Part shown: piece after piece, positions 1 to 5,226 of the stretch
Position numbering within the stretch: the stretch's first letter is position 1
Layout: the number at the start of each line of letters is the position of its first letter
Origin: Victivallales bacterium
GTDB lineage: Bacteria > Verrucomicrobiota > Lentisphaeria > Oligosphaerales > Oligosphaeraceae
Direction of reading: 5' to 3'
Assembly (NCBI GenBank): GCA_017431185.1
Contig: JAFRLP010000155.1
Location: forward strand, 1 to 5,226
DNA: 5,226 bases
Translations under genes and position numbers: made by a program
Notes under the pieces: model-generated
What the model was told of the DNA's origin: nothing
Seen by the model: the letters and a program-made list of their open reading frames with translations, nothing else
Database searches by the model: none

Positions 1-818
1 CCAAGGGCAGACGAGAGTTCAGTCAAGGTCATGCCTGTTTTTCTCTTTGCCAGGGCACTGACAATGCACATGTAGTTGTCTTCCGCCTTGAACAGGGAAC
101 TGAAGAGTTCCTGGAACTCATGACGCAGAGCGCCTGTCCGGGAAAACAACAGCCTGTCCATTCCCTGAGCCAGGCTTTCATTCTTCCTTAGAAAACTCCA
201 ATAGTACGGAATGCCACCGAAAACCATAAAACACTCCGCAATGTCGAGATTGGAAAACGAAAGCCCTAACGACTTGGCATACTCCCTGCATTCGGCAAGC
301 GTGAATGGCTCAAGGGGAATCACGCCGGTCACACGATTGTGGAGTCCGCCTTTGTTCTTCAGCACCTTGTTGATAATCCATGACGTGGCAGAACCGCAGA
401 ACACAATCATCAGATTTCGCCGGGCAGAAGCCCATCCATTCCAGAAATGCTCGAATGCGGCAACAAAAGACGATTTCGGAGTATCCATCCATGGCAATTC
501 GTCGAAAAAGACAATCCGCTCCTTTGCCTTGCTTCGGGTTATCAAATCCTCCAAGGCCAGAAATGCCTCACGCCAACTATGCAACTTGGGAACACGCTTC
601 GCGCCATTTCGCATCAGCGAATCCCTGAAGGCCTCCAGTTGCTCGGCAAGCCCGACATTGTATAAGCCCGTATGGTCAACCAGAATCCGATTCTCGAACA
701 CATGACGCACCAGATATGTCTTTCCGACGCGACGGCGACCATATACGGCAACCAGCTGCGCCTCCTCGCGTTCGGCCATCTCCAACAGATACTGCTTCTC
801 TTTGACACGTCCAATCAT
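1..818 (-). CDS. AAA ATPase, ATPase_2/DUF234 type (C-terminus beyond window)
   Basis: This is the first 272 codons of an ATP-binding protein with no stop before the left edge. Visible motifs are a Walker A GRRRVGKT (residues 27-34), a Walker B-like ERIVFFDELPW (100-110, acidic pair D106/E107), a sensor-1-like stretch CGSATSW (141-147), a conserved arginine in GLHNRVT (R162), PLEPFTLAECREY (168-180) and FGGIPYYW (200-207). The end reads like the start of a winged-helix segment (residues 252-272). This order is typical of the ATPase_2 (PF01637) proteins, many of which carry a C-terminal DUF234 domain; full proteins are usually about 370-480 residues, so 100-200 are missing. Start: ATG at 818 has AGGAG 9 nt upstream, and an in-frame TAG at 831-833 rules out an earlier start. 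The biological role of this cytosolic family is poorly known. Its GC content looks lower than that of the pilus genes. Family assignment is confident; function is unknown. Confidence 0.9.
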   Translation of the reverse strand, partial: MIGRVKEKQYLLEMAEREEAQLVAVYGRRRVGKTYLVRHVFENRILVDHTGLYNVGLAEQLEAFRDSLMRNGAKRVPKLHSWREAFLALEDLITRSKAKERIVFFDELPWMDTPKSSFVAAFEHFWNGWASARRNLMIVFCGSATSWIINKVLKNKGGLHNRVTGVIPLEPFTLAECREYAKSLGLSFSNLDIAECFMVFGGIPYYWSFLRKNESLAQGMDRLLFSRTGALRHEFQELFSSLFKAEDNYMCIVSALAKRKTGMTLTELSSAL

Positions 819-827
819 GGTCGTCCA

Positions 828-832
828 CTCCT
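828..832 (-). promoter_or_regulatory. Ribosome binding site of the AAA ATPase
   Basis: The minus strand reads AGGAG here, 9 nt before the ATG at 818. The first bases overlap an in-frame TAG stop (831-833), which fixes the start codon. Confidence 0.75.
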
Positions 833-849
833 AAAATTTGGTTTATCCT

Positions 850-884
850 GGGCAGAATCATGCCTTTCAACGATGATTCTGCCC
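850..884 (-). promoter_or_regulatory. Perfect 12-bp inverted repeat in the ATPase leader
   Basis: GGGCAGAATCAT (850-861) and ATGATTCTGCCC (873-884) are perfect reverse complements around an 11-nt loop, and four further bases (TATC/GATA) match after a two-base mismatch. It lies 32-66 bp upstream of the ATPase start and downstream of the predicted promoter, so it could act as an operator or as a hairpin in the mRNA leader. No T-tract follows on either strand, which argues against a simple intrinsic terminator. The symmetry is certain; the role is inferred. Confidence 0.6.
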
Positions 885-901
885 CAGATACAGCAGTCTA
901 T

Positions 902-930
902 AATATAATCGAGCGAACAGGAAACAGCAA
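902..930 (-). promoter_or_regulatory. Predicted sigma70-type promoter of the AAA ATPase
   Basis: On the minus strand, TTGCTG (930-925) is followed after exactly 17 nt by TATATT (907-902). The -10 fits the consensus well and the -35 only in its first half. Transcription would begin near 895, giving a leader of about 77 nt that contains the 850-884 hairpin. The local sequence is AT-rich, so chance -10 matches are likely (a TATAAT also occurs on the plus strand at 899-904). Confidence 0.4.
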
Positions 931-1033
931 GGCATAATATGAAGAAAAGAATCTATCCCCCCCAGGCTGTAATGCCCCACCGATTGATAATGGAAACACT
1001 CTTTTTCCAAAGAACAGAAGACGAACCTGTTTG

Positions 1034-1055
1034 AAACCACGAATGGTCACGAATG
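1034..1055. repeat. Inverted partner of the decamer array
   Basis: CACGAATG occurs twice at 10-bp spacing (1038-1045 and 1048-1055). This is the reverse complement of the core of the TTCATTCGTG array at 1265-1324. The left boundary AAACCACGAATG (1034-1045) matches the reverse complement of the right boundary of that array (1317-1328) over 12 bases. Together they form inverted ends of a 295-bp segment. No target-site duplication is evident outside them. Confidence 0.6.
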
Positions 1056-1070
1056 CCGTTGAACAGCCTC

Positions 1071-1183
1071 TTTCCGAAAAGGTTCCAAAGAACCAGGTTT
1101 TCCATTTTGACTCCGCGGGCCAAACTAGTTTTGCCCGCGGAGTCAAAGCAGACAAGCCCGTCGCTTCAGCGCGTTTTCGGAAA
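1071..1183. repeat. Cloverleaf-like nested inverted repeat
   Basis: The outer arms TTTCCGAAAA (1071-1080) and TTTTCGGAAA (1174-1183) are perfect 10-bp complements. Inside are three separate hairpins: GGTTC-CAAA-GAACC (1081-1094), the 42-bp palindrome (1106-1147) and CGCT-TC-AGCG (1162-1171). The outer stem and central palindrome share a centre (about 1127), so the unit could fold as a four-way junction in RNA or single-stranded DNA. Stem lengths and lack of conserved bases exclude a tRNA. It could be a small mobile element, a structured RNA or a recombination site; nothing in the sequence decides between these. Confidence 0.5.
1106..1147. repeat. 42-bp near-perfect palindrome
   Basis: The sequence is symmetric about CTAG at 1125-1128. 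Twenty of 21 base pairs match; the exception is 1121/1132 (C opposite T). The arms contain GACTCCGCGGGC and GCCCGCGGAGTC. No T-run follows on the plus strand, and preceding bases on the other strand are only moderately AT-rich, so an intrinsic terminator is possible but not well supported. A cruciform or protein-binding site is equally possible. Confidence 0.75.
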
Positions 1184-1264
1184 CAGCCTGGCGGAAGTCC
1201 CTCCAGCATACGGCAGCCTGTTTTTGCTCCTGCGGATTCCAGGGCATTCAGTGCAGAGCAAGGG

Positions 1265-1324
1265 TTCATTCGTGTTCATTCGTGTTCATTCGTGTTCATT
1301 CGTGTTCATTCGTGTTCATTCGTG
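1265..1324. repeat. Six perfect tandem copies of TTCATTCGTG
   Basis: The decamer repeats six times without a mismatch and ends in GGTTTT. The 10-bp period equals about one helical turn, so any bound protein would see the same face in every unit. Without spacers it is not a CRISPR. I recall similar CACGAATGAA strings as frequent intergenic elements in PVC genomes, where they are often mistranslated as HSCSFVFIRVHSW-like peptides; this is from memory. Function is unknown. Confidence 0.9.
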
Positions 1325-1379
1325 GTTTTGAATCGTATTCCAACGCAATATCAGTCGCTGAGGCATTCCCCCAGGGCAT

Positions 1380-1432
1380 TTCCATCCGCGAGGCCAGGCA
1401 TCGCGGACAAGTTGGGGTCTGACGCCTGGGAT
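1380..1432 (-). repeat. 53-bp dispersed repeat, inverted copy
   Basis: Read on the minus strand this matches the copy at 2556-2608 at 44 of 53 positions without gaps. Its core, CCGCGAGGCC-A-GGCATCGCGG (1386-1406), folds as a hairpin with one mismatch. It starts 9 nt after the deacetylase stop codon and would place a hairpin in the 3' untranslated region. This resembles REP-type elements, which often sit just after genes. Confidence 0.7.
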
Positions 1433-1441
1433 GCGGTTTGC

Positions 1442-2263
1442 TCACGGCTGCATCAACGCCTGGAATTCGTCCAGGGAGATTTTCCGCCCGTAGGGACAAT
1501 ACTCAAACGCCTCGGCATAGCGGATGCCTTTTCCAGCCTCGCCATAAAGGTCAACCAACTGCTGACGCCCGCGGTCGGCGGCGCGGATGCAACGCTCCAG
1601 CGAAATCAGCAGTATCTTCATCTTCTCCTCCCAAGGTGCGTTGCGATGGTCGAAGGTGATATGCTTCTCCCAGGCGAGCCATTCATAGAACTGGGAGGCA
1701 TGGCAGTCCATCATGCGGCATTTGTCCTCCAGCACATCATCAATCGGAATCAGGGCGTCGGTACGGAACGGACGCGGGTCGGTGAAGTCATCCCAGGTAT
1801 AGGCATAGACAGGGTTGAGCGCGGGAATCGGCGATTCGGGGCAGAACTTGGGAACCTGCGTGAGATACGCGGCGTCCAGCACGAGCTGCGAAGTGGCGCG
1901 ATGGTCGGCGTGGTAGTCGCACAGCCGATGCGTCACCACCACATCGGGTTTGAAATCACGGATGAGACGAATCACTTTTTTGCGGTTTTCCAGCGAAGGC
2001 TCCAGTTCACAGTCGTGATTCTCGTGGAACACCTGATATTCGCTGATGCCAGAAAAGGCGCGGGACGCCTGGGTCTCCTGAAAGCGCCGCTCCGCCAATG
2101 CCTCCTTGGAAAGGGAGATGTCCAGATGCCCGCAATCTCCATTGCACATGGAGACGAATTTCACCACATGCCCCGCTCGGGTCAATTTCAGGGCAGTCCC
2201 GCCGAAACGGATGTCCGCATCGTCAGGGTGGGCTCCAATCATCAGAAAACGTTTGACTTGCAT
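1442..2263 (-). CDS. PIG-L/LmbE-family zinc-dependent deacetylase
   Basis: This 273-residue protein is a normal, complete length for the PIG-L family (PF02585), which hydrolyses N-acetyl groups from amino sugars or related small molecules in the cytosol. It carries the N-terminal motif AHPDD (11-15) followed by FGGT (20-23), and the second motif DYHADHR (116-122). By family knowledge H12, D15 and H121 bind zinc, D14 is the general base, and H118 assists. The usual glutamate after AHPDDA is aspartate here (D17). There is no signal peptide or membrane segment. The ATG at 2263 is preceded by AAGGAG with 8 nt spacing. The substrate cannot be told: mycothiol/bacillithiol-type, GlcNAc-containing or natural-product substrates all occur in this family, and no partner pathway gene adjoins it. 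It diverges from the pilus operon. Confidence 0.9.
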   Translation of the reverse strand: MQVKRFLMIGAHPDDADIRFGGTALKLTRAGHVVKFVSMCNGDCGHLDISLSKEALAERRFQETQASRAFSGISEYQVFHENHDCELEPSLENRKKVIRLIRDFKPDVVVTHRLCDYHADHRATSQLVLDAAYLTQVPKFCPESPIPALNPVYAYTWDDFTDPRPFRTDALIPIDDVLEDKCRMMDCHASQFYEWLAWEKHITFDHRNAPWEEKMKILLISLERCIRAADRGRQQLVDLYGEAGKGIRYAEAFEYCPYGRKISLDEFQALMQP

Positions 2264-2301
2264 TGCGCAATCTCCTTTTCAGATAATATAACACCTCCTG
2301 A

Positions 2302-2333
2302 GATTTTTGCGCCAGGGCAACTGGGCAAAAATC
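2302..2333. promoter_or_regulatory. Palindrome between divergent genes, possible operator
   Basis: GATTTTTGC (2302-2310) and GCAAAAATC (2325-2333) are perfect complements, with an inner CCAG/CTGG pair (2312-2315 and 2321-2324), one unpaired G at 2311 and a GGCAA loop. It sits 11 bp before the predicted rightward -35 and just upstream of AT-rich -10-like TATATT (2290-2285, minus strand) of the deacetylase, which lacks a recognisable -35. A shared regulator site for both directions fits this position; an mRNA hairpin is the alternative. Confidence 0.5.
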
Positions 2334-2344
2334 CGCCATTCCGT

Positions 2345-2373
2345 TTGCAATCCTGCCAGTATGCTGATATATT
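2345..2373 (+). promoter_or_regulatory. Predicted extended -10 promoter of the pilus operon
   Basis: TTGCAA (2345-2350), a 17-nt spacer and TATATT (2368-2373) form a good sigma70-type promoter, strengthened by TGA directly before the -10 (2365-2367). Transcription would begin near 2380, giving a leader of about 290 nt that carries the tandem repeats. There is no other rightward gene to explain it. Confidence 0.5.
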
Positions 2374-2449
2374 CAAGGAATCAAGGTAACGATTCAGAAT
2401 CCCGCCTGTTTTGCCGAGCATGGTCTCTGATTTGCCACAAGAGCATGAC

Positions 2450-2505
2450 GCGCCAGGCGCGAGCCGTCAACCTGCCCGCGAGGCTTTCAGGCCCTGCGGG
2501 TTGAA
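2450..2505 (+). repeat. 53-bp dispersed repeat, copy in first tandem unit
   Basis: This copy has a three-base insertion (TTT near 2485) in its core, giving CCCGC...GCGGG (2476-2480 and 2496-2500) as outer stem and an imperfect inner stem. It ends in GCGGGTTGAA, matching GCGGATTGAA of the second copy. Confidence 0.6.
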
Positions 2506-2555
2506 CTCTCCCTGTTTTGCCATGCCAAGAACCAGTTTTGCCACCTGAACTCGAC

Positions 2556-2608
2556 ATGCCAGGCGAGAGCCCCCAACCTGCCCGCGAGGCCAGGCCTCGC
2601 GGATTGAA
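2556..2608 (+). repeat. 53-bp dispersed repeat, copy in second tandem unit
   Basis: The core is a perfect 10-bp inverted repeat, CCGCGAGGCC and GGCCTCGCGG, around a single A (2582-2602). It lies about 67 nt before the pilus start codon and, if the promoter call is right, would form a very stable hairpin in the mRNA leader. Confidence 0.75.
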
Positions 2609-2669
2609 GTAGCCTGGGGTTCTGATTAGATACGAGACAAGAACGCACTTCCGCAAACGGGACAGAGGC

Positions 2670-4424
2670 ATGAACAACGCCATAGGCATCGACCTGGGGA
2701 GCGCAGGCCCCAAACTGGTTGTCCTTCACAAGGACGGCTCACTCGCGCTATGCCAGGCAATGGACGCGGCCCAGGAAGGCGTGCTGGACAGGCAGGAATT
2801 CCTGGACACCCTCAAGGAATGGCTGACCCAGCGCCGTCTCGCAGGACAGTTGGCAACCATATCCATCCCCCAATTCCAGGCGACGACACTGGTGAAGGAC
2901 TACCCGCCCGTGAAAGACTCAGGGCTCGCCTCCATGGTTGAACTGGAGACCAGGCAGGCCGCTGGACTTTCGGACGAGGACATGCAGCATGGCTTCTGCC
3001 GTCTCACCTCATCCAACGGCAAAACCGCTCCTGTGCTGATTGGCATCGCCAGAGCAAAAGACTGCCGTGAGCGCGCGGAGTGCCTGGCAAACGCCGGTGT
3101 GCGCGTCTCCGCGCTGACCATGAGCGCACTGGCGGTGGTCAACGCCTTCCTTCACCTCCATCCTGAAAAGCGCACCTGCCCCTCCCCTATCCTGCTTCTT
3201 GATTTGGGGCACGAGAACTCCACCGCCATCCTGCTGGTCAAAGGCAATCCACGGTACATTGCCCCGCTCCTGTTTTCAGGTGAGCGGCTGGAGGCAGGCA
3301 GCCAGACGCAGCCACCCAAGGACGGCGGAATCATCCTGCTCCGCCCTCCCAAGCCATGGCGCGAGTTGGATTTGCTGGAGGAGCCTGACAATTCGCCCAT
3401 CCACCCCATCCTGCTTCAATTGCGAAACGATATCCTCTCCGTGCTGGAGCAATGGCAATCCACCGAGTCAGGAGCCACCGCCTTGCAGGAAGTCCATCTT
3501 TGCGGAGGCGTTGCCCACCTCAAGGGGCTGGACGCCTGGCTGGCCCGCCGTCTGGAGACCAGCGTGGATACCTTCGGTCCATCCTGGCAAGGGAGTGTCC
3601 GCCCAGAATGCGCCCAGGCGCTGGGACTGGCGCTGGAGCAGGCGGGCCTGGCTGAATTCACGCTCTCCCTTCTGCCACCCGAAATCAAGAACCTCCGTGA
3701 CCGTGAGCGCAACTGGCCCCTGCTGGCGGTCGCCCTGCTCTGCCTCTGCCTGGTATTGACCGCATTGGAGGGCGCCTGGCTATACCGGACGAGACATGCC
3801 ACCAGTGCGCTTCAGGAACTTCGCGCCAGGCTTCAGACCTGCACAGACCTGGTGCCTAAAATCGAAACCACGCAAAAGAACATCCTTGCGAATGAGGCCA
3901 AACTCATTCCCATCGCCGACCCTGCGCAGAAAATCCCGCACATTCTCCACATCATCGGGCTTTTGAACAGTTCACGCGGGGCAAACGACTGGTTCGTCTA
4001 TCTTGCCGACGCAGACTCCGCACAGCCCAAAACGCCCGCCACGGCCCCCCAAAACGGCAATCCCCTTTTCGGGCCAACGGAAAACGCGCCTTCCTCATAT
4101 CTGGGGCAGTTTCCGGTTGTGCTGCCCTGCGCGCAGGCTCCGCTGACCACCTGCTACATCGCGCTGGGCTACTCCGCCCTCTCCCCTGACGACCCATACG
4201 CCCCCATGAAAACCTTGGCCGACAAACTCAAGGCTGACGGCTTCCTCCAGGGGGTGGATTTGCTTTCGGACGAACAGATGCTGAGCATGTCTGGAATCTT
4301 CCGACCATGGCAGCAGTTCCTTCGCGGTTTTCCCAGGCAGAAGCAATGGGCGCTTCGGCTTCCCCTCGCCACGCCGTCCATTGATTCAGGCCTGATGCCC
4401 CGGCAACCCACCAGGAGGCCATGA
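2670..4424 (+). CDS. PilM-PilN-like fusion, inner-membrane pilus assembly protein
   Basis: This 584-residue protein would anchor a type IV pilus or type II secretion platform in the inner membrane. Residues 1-325 look like the PilM actin-like ATPase: IGIDLGSAGPKLVVL (5-19, first phosphate motif), LLLDLGHENST (175-185, second phosphate motif) and LCGGVAHLKGLDAWL (277-291, adenosine motif). LSLLPPEIKNLR (332-343) resembles the cytoplasmic N-terminus of PilN (NLLP), which in most species binds PilM as a separate protein. A membrane segment (about 349-372), a helical probable coiled-coil (374-410) and a long periplasmic part follow. The topology is like GspL. The ATG is the only start after the in-frame TAG at 2610-2612; its nearest GAGG is just 1 nt away, so initiation may be weak. 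The next gene begins 1 nt after the stop. A GspL-type reading is the main alternative; remote homology limits certainty. Confidence 0.75.
   Translation: MNNAIGIDLGSAGPKLVVLHKDGSLALCQAMDAAQEGVLDRQEFLDTLKEWLTQRRLAGQLATISIPQFQATTLVKDYPPVKDSGLASMVELETRQAAGLSDEDMQHGFCRLTSSNGKTAPVLIGIARAKDCRERAECLANAGVRVSALTMSALAVVNAFLHLHPEKRTCPSPILLLDLGHENSTAILLVKGNPRYIAPLLFSGERLEAGSQTQPPKDGGIILLRPPKPWRELDLLEEPDNSPIHPILLQLRNDILSVLEQWQSTESGATALQEVHLCGGVAHLKGLDAWLARRLETSVDTFGPSWQGSVRPECAQALGLALEQAGLAEFTLSLLPPEIKNLRDRERNWPLLAVALLCLCLVLTALEGAWLYRTRHATSALQELRARLQTCTDLVPKIETTQKNILANEAKLIPIADPAQKIPHILHIIGLLNSSRGANDWFVYLADADSAQPKTPATAPQNGNPLFGPTENAPSSYLGQFPVVLPCAQAPLTTCYIALGYSALSPDDPYAPMKTLADKLKADGFLQGVDLLSDEQMLSMSGIFRPWQQFLRGFPRQKQWALRLPLATPSIDSGLMPRQPTRRP
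4413..4418 (+). promoter_or_regulatory. Ribosome binding site of the PilO-like gene
   Basis: A full AGGAGG lies inside the last codons of the upstream gene, 7 nt before ATG 4426. This selects 4426 over the out-of-frame ATG at 4421 and indicates translational coupling. Confidence 0.8.
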
Positions 4425-4425
4425 G

Positions 4426-5226
4426 ATGTTTCAGAACTGGCTCAAGCAACATCAAATCCTGGCTGGGCTCCTGGCGCTGTTTCTGGTGGCGCAATGCATC
4501 GTGCTGTTCCTCCTTCTGATTCCCGCCGCACATGAACTGGAGGACACCCGCGAGGAGGTCGATTATCTCTTCAAACAACTGCGGGGACGATCCTGGCCCT
4601 TGGACGGTCCCAGACTCAATGCCTTTCTGGAGCAACTGCTCCATGAGCAGCAGGCCACCACAGAAGGCACGTCAGCGGCACGCTGCGCGGAACTGATGGC
4701 TCAGGCCACCGCCACTTTCCTGCCCAGCATCGAACAGGACTACGGCGGAATCAATGACTTCATCACGGGAGCGACACGACTAGAATACCAGAGCACCTAC
4801 AATCGCATCACCCGCGAACTGGCTGACCAGGGCATTATCCTGCACCCGTCCATACTTGGATTGGGAGAGGATGTCTCCACCAGCAGTTTCTACCAGCCCA
4901 TCATGCAGCTCTGGACGGTGGAGCGGCTGGTAAAACTTGCCAACCATTGCCATCTCGCCTTTGAGTCGCGCGGCCTAGGCAACAAAAGCCATGCCGCACG
5001 AATCACCGCCTTGCCGATAACCGCCTACACTGTTGGGGAAGGCAAGCAGGAACGTCCATACCTGGTGGCCTTTCCCGTCAAAATCACGGTGAAAGGCGAG
5101 CTTCGCGAATGTCTGGCCTTTCTGCAATCCCTGCAACGGGAGGGCACGTTTCTGCCCCCACGCGCCTTTGAACTGCAGGCTCTTCCGCCAACCAAGGTCG
5201 TCGGCGACCAGAAAGGACAGATTCAG
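4426..5226 (+). CDS. PilO/Amuc_1100-like bitopic protein (C-terminus beyond window)
   Basis: The frame is open for 267 codons to the right edge. It starts MFQNWLKQHQ, then one membrane segment (about 11-34), a short helical probable coiled-coil (35-55) and a periplasmic region. Residues 211-255, containing FPVKITVKGELRECLAFLQ, suggest the beta-alpha-beta (ferredoxin-like) fold of PilO and GspM. The order (N-terminal NW motif, membrane helix, a segment like TYNRITRELADQGIIL at 124-139, a helix near 163-176, then this domain) recalls Akkermansia Amuc_1100, a PilO-like protein of about 317 residues in a pilus locus. That comparison is from memory, not an alignment. It would partner the fusion protein upstream in the inner-membrane complex; a PilP or secretin PilQ gene would be expected next. 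GspM is the alternative label. Confidence 0.65.
   Translation, partial: MFQNWLKQHQILAGLLALFLVAQCIVLFLLLIPAAHELEDTREEVDYLFKQLRGRSWPLDGPRLNAFLEQLLHEQQATTEGTSAARCAELMAQATATFLPSIEQDYGGINDFITGATRLEYQSTYNRITRELADQGIILHPSILGLGEDVSTSSFYQPIMQLWTVERLVKLANHCHLAFESRGLGNKSHAARITALPITAYTVGEGKQERPYLVAFPVKITVKGELRECLAFLQSLQREGTFLPPRAFELQALPPTKVVGDQKGQIQ

Larger units (their letters stand above)
885..1441. other. Gene-free interval rich in repeats
   Basis: No reading frame here looks like protein. The frames that stay open run through the repeats and give low-complexity peptides of the FIRVHSCSFV type. The interval holds the ATPase promoter at its left end, the cloverleaf-like inverted repeat, the decamer array with its inverted partner, and an inverted copy of the 53-bp repeat just after the deacetylase stop. 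I see nothing recognisable in 931-1033 beyond a weak TGGAAA/TTTCCA pair near 991-1009, nor in 1190-1264. Confidence 0.7.
2405..2616 (+). repeat. Two tandem 106-bp repeat units
   Basis: The units 2405-2510 and 2511-2616 begin alike with CCTGTTTTGCC, share TTTGCCAC at the same offset, and are nearly identical over CCAGGCG to GCGAGGC (29 of 32 positions; 2453-2484 and 2559-2590). A CCTG at 2613 may begin a third, lost unit. Each contains the 53-bp repeat seen inverted at 1380-1432. The shared anchors are conserved while the bases between have drifted, so this is an old duplication or two insertions of one element. Confidence 0.75.

Noticed and set aside
211..705. Plus-strand 164-codon open frame
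   Set aside because: It is antisense to the ATPase and shows no family motif.
899..904. Consensus TATAAT on the plus strand
   Set aside because: No fitting -35 or rightward gene follows; it is part of an AT-rich stretch better explained by the minus-strand promoter.
1071..1183. tRNA gene
   Set aside because: Although cloverleaf-shaped, it is 113 nt, has a 42-nt central arm and lacks the T-loop and acceptor features of a tRNA.
898..1269. Minus-strand 123-codon open frame
   Set aside because: It covers the cloverleaf, palindrome and repeats, has no recognisable domain, and its stop overlaps the ATPase promoter region.
1265..1324. CRISPR array
   Set aside because: Units are 10 bp and contiguous, with no spacers and no cas genes nearby.
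1031..2389. Plus-strand 452-codon open frame
   Set aside because: It runs antisense across the deacetylase, whose zinc motifs and ribosome binding site are convincing, and its start passes through the decamer repeats as FIRVHSCSFV-like peptide.
3199..3759. Plus-strand 186-codon open frame inside the fusion gene
   Set aside because: It is a +1-frame shadow in GC-rich coding DNA, rich in W, R, S and P with no domain.
4421..4423. ATG overlapping the fusion gene's stop as the start of the next gene
   Set aside because: Its frame is not the one that yields the membrane helix and PilO-like domain; the ATG at 4426 has the ideal AGGAGG spacing.

Overview
The window most likely comes from a Gram-negative bacterium of the Planctomycetes-Verrucomicrobia-Lentisphaerae (PVC) group. 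This rests on a PilM/PilN-like fusion followed by a gene resembling Akkermansia Amuc_1100, a large-family AAA ATPase, and intergenic arrays of the decamer TTCATTCGTG, which I associate from memory with such genomes. The assignment is an inference; no marker gene is present.

Layout. Positions 1-818 (minus) hold the N-terminal 272 codons of an ATPase_2/DUF234-type AAA ATPase that runs off the left edge. It has a clear ribosome binding site, a leader hairpin (850-884) and a plausible promoter (902-930). Positions 885-1441 have no credible gene but are rich in structure: a cloverleaf-like nested inverted repeat (1071-1183) around a 42-bp palindrome, six perfect copies of a decamer (1265-1324) with an inverted partner at 1034-1055, and one inverted copy of a 53-bp dispersed repeat (1380-1432). 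Positions 1442-2263 (minus) encode a complete PIG-L/LmbE-family zinc deacetylase. The divergent spacer 2264-2669 carries a strong palindrome (2302-2333), a good extended -10 promoter facing right (2345-2373) and two tandem 106-bp repeat units (2405-2616), each containing the same 53-bp repeat.

From 2670 to the right edge runs an operon for type IV pilus or type II secretion-like machinery. It begins with an inner-membrane protein fusing a PilM-type actin-like domain to a PilN-type membrane and periplasmic region (2670-4424). After a 1-nt gap comes a PilO/Amuc_1100-like bitopic protein (4426 to beyond 5226). Together these would form the inner-membrane alignment platform connecting cytoplasmic motor parts with an outer-membrane secretin, presumably encoded downstream.

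The ATPase gene is visibly less GC-rich than the pilus genes and may have been acquired separately. The deacetylase and the pilus operon diverge from a shared control region but show no evident functional link. The most unusual material is the repeat family and the folded intergenic structures.
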